Shown: positions 44,375 through 53,204, counted from the stretch's first letter. The stretch: DNA of 64,000 bases from Actinomadura sp. NAK00032 (GCF_013364275.1 NZ_CP054932.1:7564001-7628000); one strand, 5' to 3'. Translations and numbers: made by a program. The notes: a model not told the origin generated them from the letters alone.

Positions 44375-44824
44375 GTGAGCAGCAAGGCACGGCATCGGAC
44401 GATTGTGGACGTACACGCGCTCCTCTTCGACGAAGAGGGTCGGGTGCTGCTGATGGAGCGGGCCAATACCGGCTACGCCGACGGCCAGGCCGGTGTGCCG
44501 TCCGGGCATCTCGAAGCGGGCGAGTCCGTACTGGAGGCCGTCCTGCGGGAGACCTACGAGGAGGTCGGTGTGCGGTTGGCCGAGGACGACGCGCAGTTCG
44601 TCCACGTGAGTCACCGCTGCAAGCCCGGCGAGGACGACCGGGTCGGCTTCTTCTTCGCCGCCGCCCGCTGGACCGGCGAACCCGTCAACGCCGAGCCGCA
44701 CAAGTGCGCGCGCATCTGGTGGCACGATCCGGACGACCTGCCGTCCAACACGGTCGACTACCTCGCCGACGCGATCGCCCGGCTGCGCGGCGGCGGCGCG
44801 TTCTCGACCTACGGGTGGCGTTGA
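44375..44824 (+). CDS. NUDIX hydrolase
   Basis: The 149-residue protein has a complete Nudix box, GHLEAGESVLEAVLRETYEEVG (quoted by its key residues Gly, Glu, Arg-Glu and Glu-Glu), preceded by VDVHALLFDEEGRVLLMERA. It hydrolyses a nucleoside diphosphate linked to an unknown group. The start is a GTG with a weak ribosome site. Confidence 0.88.
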   Translation: MSSKARHRTIVDVHALLFDEEGRVLLMERANTGYADGQAGVPSGHLEAGESVLEAVLRETYEEVGVRLAEDDAQFVHVSHRCKPGEDDRVGFFFAAARWTGEPVNAEPHKCARIWWHDPDDLPSNTVDYLADAIARLRGGGAFSTYGWR

Positions 44825-44828
44825 CGGC

Positions 44829-45191
44829 TCAGGAGTCCTGGCGGAGGGCGAGGGCGTCGAGGGCCGCGTAAGTACCGGTCATCATTGCCAGGGCGGCCAT
44901 CGACTTGCGGGGGACGTCGCCGCGGGCCAGGTGGACGAGGCCCGCCGCGGTGTCGCAGGCGTCCACCAGCAGGCAGAGCCTTCGCCAGCGGCGTCGGGCG
45001 GCCGGGTCGCTCATCAGGTAGCCGGCGCCGAGCGCCACGGCGCGGCTGCCGAAGACGCGGATGAGGTAGCGCAACTCGGGGGTGTCCCGGTCGCTCATGC
45101 CCGCGAGTTTCACGTTGAGGCCGGGCGCGGCCAGTGCCAGCGTTCCCCAGGCGACCCGGCCGGCGGCCAGCGTTTCCAGTGCGCGTTCCAT
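44829..45191 (-). CDS. small membrane protein (DUF4267-like)
   Basis: A 120-residue protein with three or four short hydrophobic segments. RVFGSRAVALGAGYLMSD and LCLLVDACDTAAGLVHLARGD are the recognisable blocks. A broken copy of the latter lies at 42122-42241. It ends 4 bp from the convergent NUDIX stop. Function unknown; the DUF name is tentative. Confidence 0.65.
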   Translation of the reverse strand: MERALETLAAGRVAWGTLALAAPGLNVKLAGMSDRDTPELRYLIRVFGSRAVALGAGYLMSDPAARRRWRRLCLLVDACDTAAGLVHLARGDVPRKSMAALAMMTGTYAALDALALRQDS

Positions 45192-45244
45192 ACCGCCGAC
45201 CCTGCCAGAGGCGGTGGCATGGGGGCGATTACCTCGGAGGTAAC

Positions 45245-45769
45245 TCAGCGCAGGCGGTCGCGGACGGTCATCAGGGCGAAGCCGAGGAGGTTCTCGCCGC
45301 GCCAGGACGCGACCTGTTCGGCGCGGGGGTCGTCGGCGGTGAGGCCGATGCCCCAGACGCGGTCGAGGGGGCTCGCCTCGACCAGGACGCGGTCGCCGGT
45401 GCCGGCGAGGTACTCGCGCAGTTCTTCGTGCTGGGCGAACTTCGCCTCGTTGGCCCGTGTGACTATTGCCACACGATGGTTCCGCCACGTTTCCTCGTCG
45501 AAGTTCCGGACGCGGCGGCCGAGGTCTTTCGCGCGGCGGGGATGGGACGCGGCGATGACGGCGGCGGCCGTTTCCTCGTCGCCGAAGAGGCGGGCTTTCC
45601 CGGCCATCATGTAGTGCTCGGCCGTCCGATAGGTGACGTCGTCCACGGTGAACGGGGACGGCCACCACTGGCTGAGGTAGCCCCGGCCAGGGGTCTGGTG
45701 GCCCCAGAAGAACAGGAACTTCAGGCGGGTGCCCCGGTTCTGCAGGCGGGCCAGTTCGGCTGCGTCCAT
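45245..45769 (-). CDS. NADAR-family protein (ADP-ribosyl/riboflavin-pathway N-glycosidase fold)
   Basis: The 174-residue protein has the YbiA/NADAR pattern: FLFFWGHQTPGRGYLSQWWPSPF at the start, TAEHYMMAGKARLFGDEETA, and NLLGFALMTVRDRLR at the end (in pieces). NADAR proteins hydrolyse N-glycosides, including riboflavin precursors or ADP-ribosyl adducts on guanine. No DarT or other toxin gene is adjacent, so a housekeeping clean-up role is more likely than an antitoxin role. The ATG at 45769 starts the domain directly. Confidence 0.88.
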   Translation of the reverse strand: MDAAELARLQNRGTRLKFLFFWGHQTPGRGYLSQWWPSPFTVDDVTYRTAEHYMMAGKARLFGDEETAAAVIAASHPRRAKDLGRRVRNFDEETWRNHRVAIVTRANEAKFAQHEELREYLAGTGDRVLVEASPLDRVWGIGLTADDPRAEQVASWRGENLLGFALMTVRDRLR

Positions 45770-45972
45770 GGGAGAAGCGTGCCAGGGCGGCGGCGCGGCG
45801 GCCATCGGGTTTCGCCCGGACGGGAATGGATGATCAATTCCCGGCGTTACCCGTGCTGCCGCGTCCCTGCTCGGGGGAGGGACGCGGTCTAGACCATTTT
45901 GCGAAAGCGGGCCGGTCGCCGGGAACATTTGCTGATTGGGCCCCGGCTCGAACTGGGAGGACTGCGGAACCA

Positions 45973-46098
45973 ATGGAGAATGCCCTGGCGAACCCTCGTC
46001 GCACGAAGATCGACTCGTGGCCGGAGCGGCGGCCGATGGACGCGGACGCGGAGCGTCCCGCCGAGGCCGAGCCCGGCGAGGATCTCGCGGCGCGCTGA
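45973..46098 (+). CDS. possible 41-residue acidic/basic small protein
   Basis: An ATG with GGAGGA 12 nt upstream opens a short frame beginning MENALANPRRTKIDSWPE and ending in a very acidic tail. A good hairpin terminator follows 18 bp after the stop in the same direction, which supports transcription. No family recognised. The composition could be chance in such GC-rich DNA. Confidence 0.35.
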   Translation: MENALANPRRTKIDSWPERRPMDADAERPAEAEPGEDLAAR

Positions 46099-46115
46099 TC
46101 TGCGCATAGATCGGG

Positions 46116-46140
46116 ACCCGTCCGGTTGATCCGGGCGGGT
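46116..46140. terminator. hairpin terminator between small ORF and lacI-type gene
   Basis: A 10-bp stem with one G-T pair (46116-46125 with 46131-46140), a TTGAT loop and TCTTC after it on the plus strand. It lies 11 bp from the convergent LacI stop, so it may serve both strands. Confidence 0.65.
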
Positions 46141-46150
46141 TCTTCGCGTC

Positions 46151-47206
46151 TCAGCGGGGTGCGGCGGTGCTGTCGCGCAGCACGACCTCGCCGGCGACGC
46201 GCTCGAGGCGGCTGCGGCGGGCCGAGGGCTCGCGCAGCGCCAGGCCCATGACGCGCTCCCCCATCGCGTCGAGCGGCAGCGCGACGGTGGTCAGCGGCGG
46301 GGTCAGGTCGCGGACGATCGGGATGTCGTCGAAGCCCGCGAGGGAGATGTCGCCGGGCACCGACAGGCCCTGGTCGCGGAAGGCGGCGAGGGCGCCGATC
46401 GCCATCACGTCGGTGACGGCGAACACGCAGGTGGGCGGGGTGTCGCGGCGCAGCAGCTCGGTCGCCGCCGCGTAGCCGCCGTCGCGGGTGAACGCGGCCT
46501 CCACGATGTGCTCGGCCGGGATCCGCACGCCCGCGTCGGCGAGCGCGTCGGCGAAGCCGCCGAGCCGGTCGGACACGGTGGTCAGGGCGCGCGGGCCGGA
46601 CAGCACGCCGAAGTCGCGGTGGCCGAGGTCGAGCAGCGCGCGGGCGAGGGCGGCGGCGCCCTCCCGGTTCTGCGGCAGCACGGCGTCGACCTTGAGGCTG
46701 CGGTGCCGGCTGAGGACGGCGACGCGGCCGCCGGTGCGCTGGTAGGGCTCCAGTTCGGCGGCCATCGAGCGCTCCCAGTCGCGGTCCTCGAAGCCGGAGC
46801 CGATGAGCAGGATGGCGCGGGCCCGCTGGGCGCGCAGCATCGCCACGTACTCGATCTCGCGGGCCGGGTCGCGGAACGTGCTGGCGAGCATCACCAGCAT
46901 CCCGTGGTCGGCGGCGGTGCGCATCACGCCGCGGGCGACGGCGGCGAAGTAGGGGTCGCTGACGTCGTGGCAGATCACCCCGACGGACGAACTGGACGCG
47001 CTGGCCAGGGCCTGCGCGTGCGCGTTCGGCGTGTAGCTGAGCCGCCCGGCGGAGGCGAGCACGCGCTCCCGGAGGTCGGCGCGGACCTGCGAGGTCCCGT
47101 TGAGGACGCGGGACGCGGTGGCGAGGGAGACGCCGGCGTCGCGGGCCACGTCCTGCAAGGTCACGTAGGCCCGCTCCGCGCGCTCCTCCTCGGCCGCTTC
47201 GGTCAT
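46151..47206 (-). CDS. LacI-family transcriptional regulator
   Basis: The 351-residue protein has an N-terminal LacI HTH (VTLQDVARDAGVSLATASRV) and a hinge NAHAQALASASS, then a periplasmic-binding-like effector domain (VGVICHDVSDPYFAAVARG ... LAGFDDIPIVRDLTPPLTTV; in parts). The ATG at 47206 is set by GAGGGGG upstream; a GTG one codon earlier is too close. It diverges from the ABC operon. Palindromes of the LacI type (GAAAGCGCTTTC) at 47297 and 54508-54532 are its probable targets. Confidence 0.92.
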   Translation of the reverse strand: MTEAAEEERAERAYVTLQDVARDAGVSLATASRVLNGTSQVRADLRERVLASAGRLSYTPNAHAQALASASSSSVGVICHDVSDPYFAAVARGVMRTAADHGMLVMLASTFRDPAREIEYVAMLRAQRARAILLIGSGFEDRDWERSMAAELEPYQRTGGRVAVLSRHRSLKVDAVLPQNREGAAALARALLDLGHRDFGVLSGPRALTTVSDRLGGFADALADAGVRIPAEHIVEAAFTRDGGYAAATELLRRDTPPTCVFAVTDVMAIGALAAFRDQGLSVPGDISLAGFDDIPIVRDLTPPLTTVALPLDAMGERVMGLALREPSARRSRLERVAGEVVLRDSTAAPR

Positions 47207-47260
47207 CACCGCCCCCTCGGTCGACGCTGGTCGGCGCGGGGGGTCTCGGAAAAGACCCTC

Positions 47261-47321
47261 TTGACCGCGGTGCGCGTCGCTTCCTACGGTACATCAGAAA
47301 GCGCTTTCTGAACGCGCTTTC
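47261..47321 (+). promoter_or_regulatory. promoter with tandem LacI operators upstream of the ABC operon
   Basis: TTGACC (47261-47266), an 18-nt spacer and TACGGT (47285-47290) form a promoter. Just after it lie a perfect operator GAAAGCGCTTTC (47297-47308, inside a 16-bp palindrome 47295-47310) and a one-mismatch copy GAACGCGCTTTC (47310-47321), 13 bp apart centre to centre. Bound repressor would block initiation. Confidence 0.75.
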
Positions 47322-47346
47322 ACAGGCACCCGTCCCGGAGGACCCC

Positions 47347-48216
47347 ATGGTGAGTCAGGGCACGACGACCGCGCCGTCCCCAGCGGACGCGCCCGGCGTC
47401 GTCGAACGCGACCGGCCCGGCGCGGGCGAGCGGATACGCGACGGCCTGGAGCGGTCGTGGCGGCCCTTCGCGCTGCTGCTGGCCTGCTTCGCGGCCTGGT
47501 GGGCCGTCAGCGCGTTCAAGCTGGTCGAGGAGTATCTCGTCCCCTCGCCCGGCGCGACGCTGCGGCTGATGGGCGACAAGTGGGGCTACATCTGGCACCA
47601 CACGTGGGTCACCACGTACGAGACCCTGATCGGCTTCGCGCTCGCGGTGCTCATCGGGGTCGCGGCCGCGGTGATCATGGTGTACTCGGCCACGGTCGAG
47701 CGCACCCTGTATCCGATCCTGCTGTTCGCGCAGGTCATCCCGAAGATCGCGATCGCCCCGCTGTTCGTGGTGTGGCTCGGCTTCGGCATCGGCCCCAAGA
47801 TCGTCGTCGCGGTCCTGATCGCGTTCTTCCCGGTGGTGATCTCGATGGTCGCCGGGCTGAAGGCGGTGGACCCGGAGATGCTGCAGCTGTCGGCCACGAT
47901 GGGCGCGAGCCCGCTGGCCACGTTCACCAAGATCCGGCTGCCCGCCTCGCTCCCGCACCTGTTCTCCGGCCTGAAGGTCGCGGTCACCCTCGCCGTCACC
48001 GGCGCCGTCGTCGGCGAGTTCGTCGGCGCGAACGAGGGGCTCGGCTACGTGATCCTCCAGGCCAACGGCAACCTCGACACCCCGATGCTGTTCGCCGGGC
48101 TGCTGGTCATGTCGGCCATCGGCGTCGTGATGTTCGTCGTCGTCGAGGTCGCGGAGAAGCTGCTGCTGCCCTGGCACGCGAGCAACCGCGGCGAAGCCGT
48201 CACCACCACCTACTGA
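47347..48216 (+). CDS. ABC transporter permease (TauC/SsuC type)
   Basis: A 289-residue permease with six helices. The EAA loop is at SATMGASPLATFTKIRLPASLPHL (about 180-203; key Gly and Leu/Pro residues present), typical of the nitrate/sulfonate/taurine/pyrimidine-precursor class. It is first gene of the LacI-regulated operon and pairs with the substrate-binding lipoprotein and ATPase that follow. Confidence 0.9.
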   Translation: MVSQGTTTAPSPADAPGVVERDRPGAGERIRDGLERSWRPFALLLACFAAWWAVSAFKLVEEYLVPSPGATLRLMGDKWGYIWHHTWVTTYETLIGFALAVLIGVAAAVIMVYSATVERTLYPILLFAQVIPKIAIAPLFVVWLGFGIGPKIVVAVLIAFFPVVISMVAGLKAVDPEMLQLSATMGASPLATFTKIRLPASLPHLFSGLKVAVTLAVTGAVVGEFVGANEGLGYVILQANGNLDTPMLFAGLLVMSAIGVVMFVVVEVAEKLLLPWHASNRGEAVTTTY

Positions 48217-48257
48217 CCCCCCGCCGCAACCCCACCCCACACGGAGGGCCTTCCGAT

Positions 48258-49280
48258 ATGAAACTCCGCACTCTGGCCATCGCCGTCCTCGCACCGGTCG
48301 TGGCGTTCGCCGGGACCGCCTGCGGCGGGGACTCCGACGAGACCACCAGCGCCTCGGGCAAGAAGCTGACCAAGGTCACGCTGACCCTGAACTGGTACCC
48401 GTACGGCGAGCACGCGCCGTTCTACTACGGCAAGAAGAAGGGCATCTACGAAAAGCACGGCATCGACCTGGAGATCAAGGCCGGGCAGGGGTCGCAGAAG
48501 ACCGTCCAGGCGGCCGCCGCCGGGCAGACCGACTTCGGCTGGGCCGACACGCCCGCGCTGCTCGCCGCCGTCGACAAGGGCATGCCGGTCAAGAGCATCG
48601 GCGTGTTCCTGCAGACCACGCCCGCGTCGGTGCAGTCCTTCACCTCGTCCGGGATCAAGAAGCCCGCCGACCTCAAGGGCAAGAAGATCGCCGGGACGGC
48701 CGGGGACGCGCTCGCGCGCACCTTCCCGGTGTTCCTGCAGAAGAACGGGATCAACCCGGGCGACGTGCCCGTCCAGAACACCGACCCCGCCGGGAAGATG
48801 GCCGCGGTGCTGGCCGGCAAGACCGCCGGGCTGATGGGCTTCGCCAACGACCAGGGCCCGACGATGGCCGACAAGTCCGGCAAGCCCGTCTCGTACCTGC
48901 GGTACGCCGACTTCGGGCTGAACTTCTTCTCCAACGGCCTGATCGTCGGCGAGCGGAAGCTGAAGAGCGACGCCGACCTCGTCAAGCAGATGGTCGCCGC
49001 CACGAGCGAGTCGTGGACGGCGGCGGAGGGCGACCAGGCGGGCGCCGTCGCGAGCATGGCCGGCGCGTCCGAGCAGCTCCCGCCGGAGAAGGTCATCACC
49101 GAGCAGTTCAAGACCACGCTGACCCTGCTGCACACCCCCGCGACGCAGGGCAAGGCCCCCGGCGTGAACGCCGAGGAGGACTGGAAGACGACGATCGCCA
49201 CCTTCCAGCAGGCCGGAGTCATCGAGAAGGCGCAGCCGCCGTCGGAGTACTGGCAGGCGTCGGCCGCTCCGCAGTCATGA
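48258..49280 (+). CDS. NMT1/THI5-like substrate-binding lipoprotein
   Basis: The 340-residue precursor has a lipobox FAGTAC (Cys at residue 22) and a SsuA/THI5-like bilobal domain (TLTLNWYPYGEHAPFYYGKK, KGIYEKHGIDLEIKAGQGS). THI5-like binders usually carry pyrimidines, sulfonates or similar small polar molecules, not sugars, which is notable in this carbohydrate-type locus. The ribosome site GGAGG precedes the ATG. Confidence 0.9.
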   Translation: MKLRTLAIAVLAPVVAFAGTACGGDSDETTSASGKKLTKVTLTLNWYPYGEHAPFYYGKKKGIYEKHGIDLEIKAGQGSQKTVQAAAAGQTDFGWADTPALLAAVDKGMPVKSIGVFLQTTPASVQSFTSSGIKKPADLKGKKIAGTAGDALARTFPVFLQKNGINPGDVPVQNTDPAGKMAAVLAGKTAGLMGFANDQGPTMADKSGKPVSYLRYADFGLNFFSNGLIVGERKLKSDADLVKQMVAATSESWTAAEGDQAGAVASMAGASEQLPPEKVITEQFKTTLTLLHTPATQGKAPGVNAEEDWKTTIATFQQAGVIEKAQPPSEYWQASAAPQS

Positions 49281-50107
49281 CGGGACGAGCGATGAAGACC
49301 ATGAGCGAATCGGCGGCCGAACCGCGGACCGGGCGGGAGACCGCCGTCAGCCTCGACGGGGTCGCGGTCAAGTTCCGCAGCCGCAAGCGCGACGTCACCG
49401 CCCTGCGCGAGGTGTCGCTGGACGTCGCGATGGGCGAGTTCGTCGCCATCGTCGGGCCGTCCGGCTGCGGCAAGTCCACCATGCTGAAGCTGGTCGCGGG
49501 CCTGCTGAAGCCCTCGACCGGGAACGTTCTCCTGCGCGGCGACAAGGTCACCGGACCGCGCCACGACATCGGCTACGTGTTCCAGCGCGCCGCGCTGCTG
49601 GAGTGGCGCAGTGCCCGCAAGAACATCCTGCTCCAGGCGGAGATGCGCAAGATGCCGGCCGAGCAGGCCCGCCGGCGCACCGCCGAGCTGATCGAGATGA
49701 CCGGCCTGACCGGGTTCGAGGACGCGCTGCCGCACGAGCTGTCCGGCGGCATGCAGCAGCGGGTCGCGCTGTGCCGCGCGCTGCTGCACGAGCCGCCCGT
49801 CCTGCTGATGGACGAGCCGTTCGGCGCCCTCGACGCGCTCACCCGCGAGCAGCTCAACGTCGAGATGAACCGGATCTGGCGGGAGACGGGCACGACGATC
49901 CTGCTCGTCACGCACTCGATCGCCGAGGCCGCGTACCTGGCCGACCGGGTCGTGGTGATGAGCGACCGGCCCGGCACGATCGAGGAGATCATCGACGTCG
50001 ACCTGCCGGCCGAGCGGGACTACTCCGCGACCATGGCCCGCCCCGAGTTCGCCCGCGTCACCAGTCGCGTCCGAGGTCTGCTCGGCGCGGGTGCCGCGGC
50101 CGATTGA
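49277..50107 (+). CDS. ABC transporter ATP-binding protein (SsuB/TauB type)
   Basis: The 276-residue ATPase has Walker A GPSGCGKST, signature LSGGMQQRVAL, Walker B VLLMDEPFGALD and a switch His in VTHSIAEA. The ATG overlaps the binding-protein stop, and the start MTGRAMKT is preferred over two later Met. It completes the import system. Confidence 0.92.
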   Translation: MTGRAMKTMSESAAEPRTGRETAVSLDGVAVKFRSRKRDVTALREVSLDVAMGEFVAIVGPSGCGKSTMLKLVAGLLKPSTGNVLLRGDKVTGPRHDIGYVFQRAALLEWRSARKNILLQAEMRKMPAEQARRRTAELIEMTGLTGFEDALPHELSGGMQQRVALCRALLHEPPVLLMDEPFGALDALTREQLNVEMNRIWRETGTTILLVTHSIAEAAYLADRVVVMSDRPGTIEEIIDVDLPAERDYSATMARPEFARVTSRVRGLLGAGAAAD

Positions 50108-50137
50108 CACGTACACCACAGGTTGGGAAGGAACGGG

Positions 50138-51283
50138 ATGGAACGCAGGTCCATCGGGATCGTCATGAACGGCGTCACCGGCCGGATGGGGTACCGCCAG
50201 CACCTCCTCCGCTCGATCCTCGCGATCCGCGAGCAGGGCGGGGTGCGCACGGGCGACGGCACCGTGCTGTGGCCGGAGCCGGTGCTCGTCGGGCGCAGCG
50301 AGGCCAAGCTGCGCGACCTCGCCGAGCGGCACGGGCTGACCGCGTGGACGACGGACCTGGCCGAGGCGCTGGCGCGTCCGGGCATCGAGGTCTACTTCGA
50401 CGCGCAGGTCACCGGCGCGCGGGTGGAGGCGATCCGGGCGGCCGTCGCGGCGGGCAAGCACGTCTACACCGAGAAGCCGCTCGCCGAGGACCTGGACGAG
50501 GCGCTCGCGCTGGCCCGGCTCGCGGACGAGGCGGGCATCAAGCACGGCGTCGTCCAGGACAAGCTGTTCCTGCCGGGCCTGCTCAAGCTGAAGCGGCTGG
50601 TGGACGGCGGCTTCTTCGGCCGCATCCTGTCGGTGCGCGGCGAGTTCGGCTACTGGGTGTTCGAGGGCGACTGGCAGGACGCGCAGCGGCCGAGCTGGAA
50701 CTACCGGGCCGAGGACGGCGGCGGCATCATCCTCGACATGTTCTGCCACTGGCGGTACGTGCTGGACGGGGTCGTCGCGCCCGTCCGGTCCGTGCAGGCG
50801 CTCGGGGCGACGCACATCCCCGAGCGGGTGGACGAGGACGGCAAGCCCTACGAGGCGACCGCCGACGACGCCGCCTACGGGATCTTCGAGCTGGACGGCG
50901 GGATCGTCGCGCAGGTCAACTCGTCCTGGACGACCCGCGTGTTCCGCGACGAACTCGTGGAGTTCCAGGTGGACGGGACGGAGGGGTCGGCGGTCGCCGG
51001 GCTGCGGCGCTGCCGCGTCCAGCACCGGTCGATGACGCCGAAGCCGGTGTGGAACCCCGACCTGCCCGCCACCGAGGACTTCCGCTCGCAGTGGCAGGAG
51101 ATCCCCGACAACGTCGAGTTCGACAACGGGTTCAAGGCGCAGTGGGAGATGTTCCTGCGCAGCGTCGCCGACGACTCCCCGTTCCCGTGGGACTTCTACG
51201 CGGGAGCGCGCGGCGTGCAGCTCGCCGAGCTGGGCCTGCGCTCCTGGCGGGAGGGCCGCCGGCTGGAGGTTCCGGACCTGTGA
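50138..51283 (+). CDS. Gfo/Idh/MocA-family oxidoreductase
   Basis: A 381-residue protein. The Rossmann start is IGIVMNGVTGRMGYRQH, and the EKPLAED motif (Glu-Lys-Pro) near residue 115 is the catalytic hallmark of the family. The C-terminal domain holds GIILDMFCHWRYVLD with the conserved Asp/His. It probably oxidises or reduces a sugar or cyclitol at the 3-position with NAD(P). A GTG overlap couples it to DUF993. Confidence 0.9.
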   Translation: MERRSIGIVMNGVTGRMGYRQHLLRSILAIREQGGVRTGDGTVLWPEPVLVGRSEAKLRDLAERHGLTAWTTDLAEALARPGIEVYFDAQVTGARVEAIRAAVAAGKHVYTEKPLAEDLDEALALARLADEAGIKHGVVQDKLFLPGLLKLKRLVDGGFFGRILSVRGEFGYWVFEGDWQDAQRPSWNYRAEDGGGIILDMFCHWRYVLDGVVAPVRSVQALGATHIPERVDEDGKPYEATADDAAYGIFELDGGIVAQVNSSWTTRVFRDELVEFQVDGTEGSAVAGLRRCRVQHRSMTPKPVWNPDLPATEDFRSQWQEIPDNVEFDNGFKAQWEMFLRSVADDSPFPWDFYAGARGVQLAELGLRSWREGRRLEVPDL

Positions 51284-52404
51284 AGATCGATCTGCCGGGT
51301 TCGCTCGCGCCCTACACGATGGGCGAACCGCGCACCTACGAGCCGCCTCCGGGGCCGAGCGCGGCGCGGGTCGCCTACGCCGCCGCGCACGTGGTGCCCG
51401 ACCTGTCCGGCGACTCGCTCGACTGGGACACGACGCTGGCGTTCCGGCGGCACCTGTGGTCGTACGGGCTCGGCGTCGCGGAGGCGATGGACACCGCGCA
51501 GCGCGGCATGGGCCTGGACTGGGCGGCGACCCGCGAGCTCATCCTGCGGAGCAGCCGGGAAGCGCTTTCAGTCGGCGGCCGGATCGTCTGCGGCGCGGGC
51601 ACCGACCAGCTCCCGCCCGGCCCCGCGACGCTGGAGGAGATCGTCGCGGCCTACACCGAGCAGCTCGCGGTGATCGAGTCGGCCGGCGCCGTCCCCGTGC
51701 TGATGGCGAGCCGCCACGTGGCCGCCGCGGCGCGCGGCCCGGAGGACTACGCCGACGTCTACGGGCGGCTGCTCGCGCAGGTCGAGCGGCCGGTCGTGCT
51801 GCACTGGCTCGGGCCGATGTTCGACCCCGCGCTGGACGGCTACTGGGGCTCCCCCGACCTCGACGTGGCGGCCGGTGCGCTGCTGGCGCTGATCGACGAC
51901 CACGCGTCCCGGATCGACGGGGTGAAGATCTCGCTGCTGGACGCCGGCCGCGAGATCGCGTTCCGGCGGCGGCTGCCGGAAGGCGTGCGCCTCTACACCG
52001 GCGACGACTTCAACTACCCGGAGCTGATCAGGGGCGACGCCGAGGGGCACAGCGACGCGCTGCTCGGCATCTTCGACCCGATCGCCCCGGCCGCCGCCGC
52101 TGCCCTGCAAGCCCTGGACGGCGGCGACCTCACCGCGTACGAGGAGATCTTCGCCCCGACCGTGCCGCTGTCGCGCCACCTCTTCGAGGCGCCCACCTAC
52201 TACTACAAGACGGGTGTGGTGTTCCTGGCCTGGCTGGCCGACCACCAGCCGCACTTCCGCATGGTCGGCGGGCTGGAGACCGCGCGTTCCGTGCCGCACA
52301 TGGTCCGCCTCTTCCAGCTCGCCGACACCGCCGGCCTCTTCCCCGACCCCGGTCTGGCGGCGCACCGGATGCGCGCCTGGCTGACCGTCCAAGGAGCCGC
52401 ATGA
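51280..52404 (+). CDS. DUF993 family, dihydrodipicolinate-synthase-like barrel
   Basis: A 374-residue protein of the DHDPS-like superfamily: ALSVGGRIVCGAGTDQLPPG, then YTGDDFNYPELI and FEAPTYYYKTGVVFLAWLADH (in pieces). The lysine in ISLLDAGR/GVKIS and the YYK motif are candidates for the Schiff-base site. Members are always found beside Gfo/Idh/MocA and TIM-barrel genes. An operator-like GGAAGCGCTTTC lies inside the coding region at 51558. Reaction unproven. Confidence 0.85.
   Translation: MKIDLPGSLAPYTMGEPRTYEPPPGPSAARVAYAAAHVVPDLSGDSLDWDTTLAFRRHLWSYGLGVAEAMDTAQRGMGLDWAATRELILRSSREALSVGGRIVCGAGTDQLPPGPATLEEIVAAYTEQLAVIESAGAVPVLMASRHVAAAARGPEDYADVYGRLLAQVERPVVLHWLGPMFDPALDGYWGSPDLDVAAGALLALIDDHASRIDGVKISLLDAGREIAFRRRLPEGVRLYTGDDFNYPELIRGDAEGHSDALLGIFDPIAPAAAAALQALDGGDLTAYEEIFAPTVPLSRHLFEAPTYYYKTGVVFLAWLADHQPHFRMVGGLETARSVPHMVRLFQLADTAGLFPDPGLAAHRMRAWLTVQGAA
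51558..51569. promoter_or_regulatory. intragenic LacI-operator-like site
   Basis: GGAAGCGCTTTC differs at one base from the GAAAGCGCTTTC operator and lies inside the DUF993 gene. It may be a looping or roadblock site, or a coincidence of coding sequence (Glu-Ala-Leu-Ser). Confidence 0.4.
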
Positions 52405-53204
52405 CGAGGTTCAGTCTCAACCAGTGGACGACCCGGCACTGGCCCCTGCCCGACCTGGCCGAGGGCTGCGTCGCGGCCGGAGTGACAGGCGTCGGCCTGT
52501 GGCGGGAGCCCATCGCCGAGTACGGCCTGGCCCGCACCGGCAAGCTCATGCGCGACCACGGGCTCGCGGTCACGTCCCTGTGCAGGGGCGGCTTCTTCCA
52601 GGAGCCGGACGCGCTGGAGAACAACCGGCGCGCCATCGAGGAGGCCGCCGAACTGGGCGCGCCCTCCCTGTGCCTGGTGAGCGGCGGTCTGCCGGACGGC
52701 TCCCGTGACGTGGACGGCGCGCGCGCACGCGTCGCCGACCTCCTCGCAGAACTGGCGCCCTACGCGGGCGAGCACGGCGTCCAGCTCGCGATAGAGCCGC
52801 TGCACCCGATGTACTGCTCCGACCGCTGCGTGGTCTCCACCCTCGCGCAGGCGCTCGACCTGGCGGCGCCGTTCCCGGCCGCGCAGGTCGGCGTCATGGT
52901 CGACACCTACCACCTGTGGTGGGACCCGGACGCCTGGGCGGGCATCGCCCGCGCGGGCGCCGAGGGCCGGATCTCGCTGTTCCAGGTCGCCGACTGGGTG
53001 ACGCCGCTGCCCGAGGGCGTCCTCACCGGGCGCGGCATGCTCGGCGACGGGTGCGTGGAGCTGCGCCGCTTCCGCGAGGCCGTGGACGCGACCGGCTACA
53101 CCGGGCCGATCGAGGTCGAGATCTTCAACGACGCGCTGTGGGCCATGCCCGGCGCGGAGGCCCTCGCCCTCACGCTGGCGCGCTTCGCGGAACACGTCGC
53201 GTGA
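52401..53204 (+). CDS. sugar phosphate isomerase/epimerase-type TIM barrel
   Basis: A 267-residue AP_endonuc_2/xylose-isomerase-like barrel. Metal ligand candidates are Glu in LAIEPLHP, Asp-x-x-His in MVDTYHLW, and Glu in IEVEIFND near the C-terminus. It is coupled by ATGA to DUF993 and by GTGA to the transporter. A 3-keto-sugar isomerase or dehydratase role is suggested by the company, not shown. Confidence 0.88.
   Translation: MTRFSLNQWTTRHWPLPDLAEGCVAAGVTGVGLWREPIAEYGLARTGKLMRDHGLAVTSLCRGGFFQEPDALENNRRAIEEAAELGAPSLCLVSGGLPDGSRDVDGARARVADLLAELAPYAGEHGVQLAIEPLHPMYCSDRCVVSTLAQALDLAAPFPAAQVGVMVDTYHLWWDPDAWAGIARAGAEGRISLFQVADWVTPLPEGVLTGRGMLGDGCVELRRFREAVDATGYTGPIEVEIFNDALWAMPGAEALALTLARFAEHVA

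Larger units (their letters stand above)
45770..46150. other. 381-bp gap between NADAR and LacI genes
   Basis: The gap holds the NADAR promoter side, one possible 41-codon ORF (45973-46098) and a hairpin (46116-46140). I see nothing else coding. Confidence 0.5.

Noticed and set aside
47295..47321. A catabolite-response (cre/CcpA) site
   Set aside because: The motif resembles cre, but the organism is an actinomycete and the divergent LacI-type gene is the simpler binder.
45834..47348. Long open frames antisense to known genes, for example across the lacI-type gene and across hsaB, kstD and galT
   Set aside because: They are high-GC shadow frames rich in Arg/Ala/Pro/Gly with no domain signatures and no ribosome sites.
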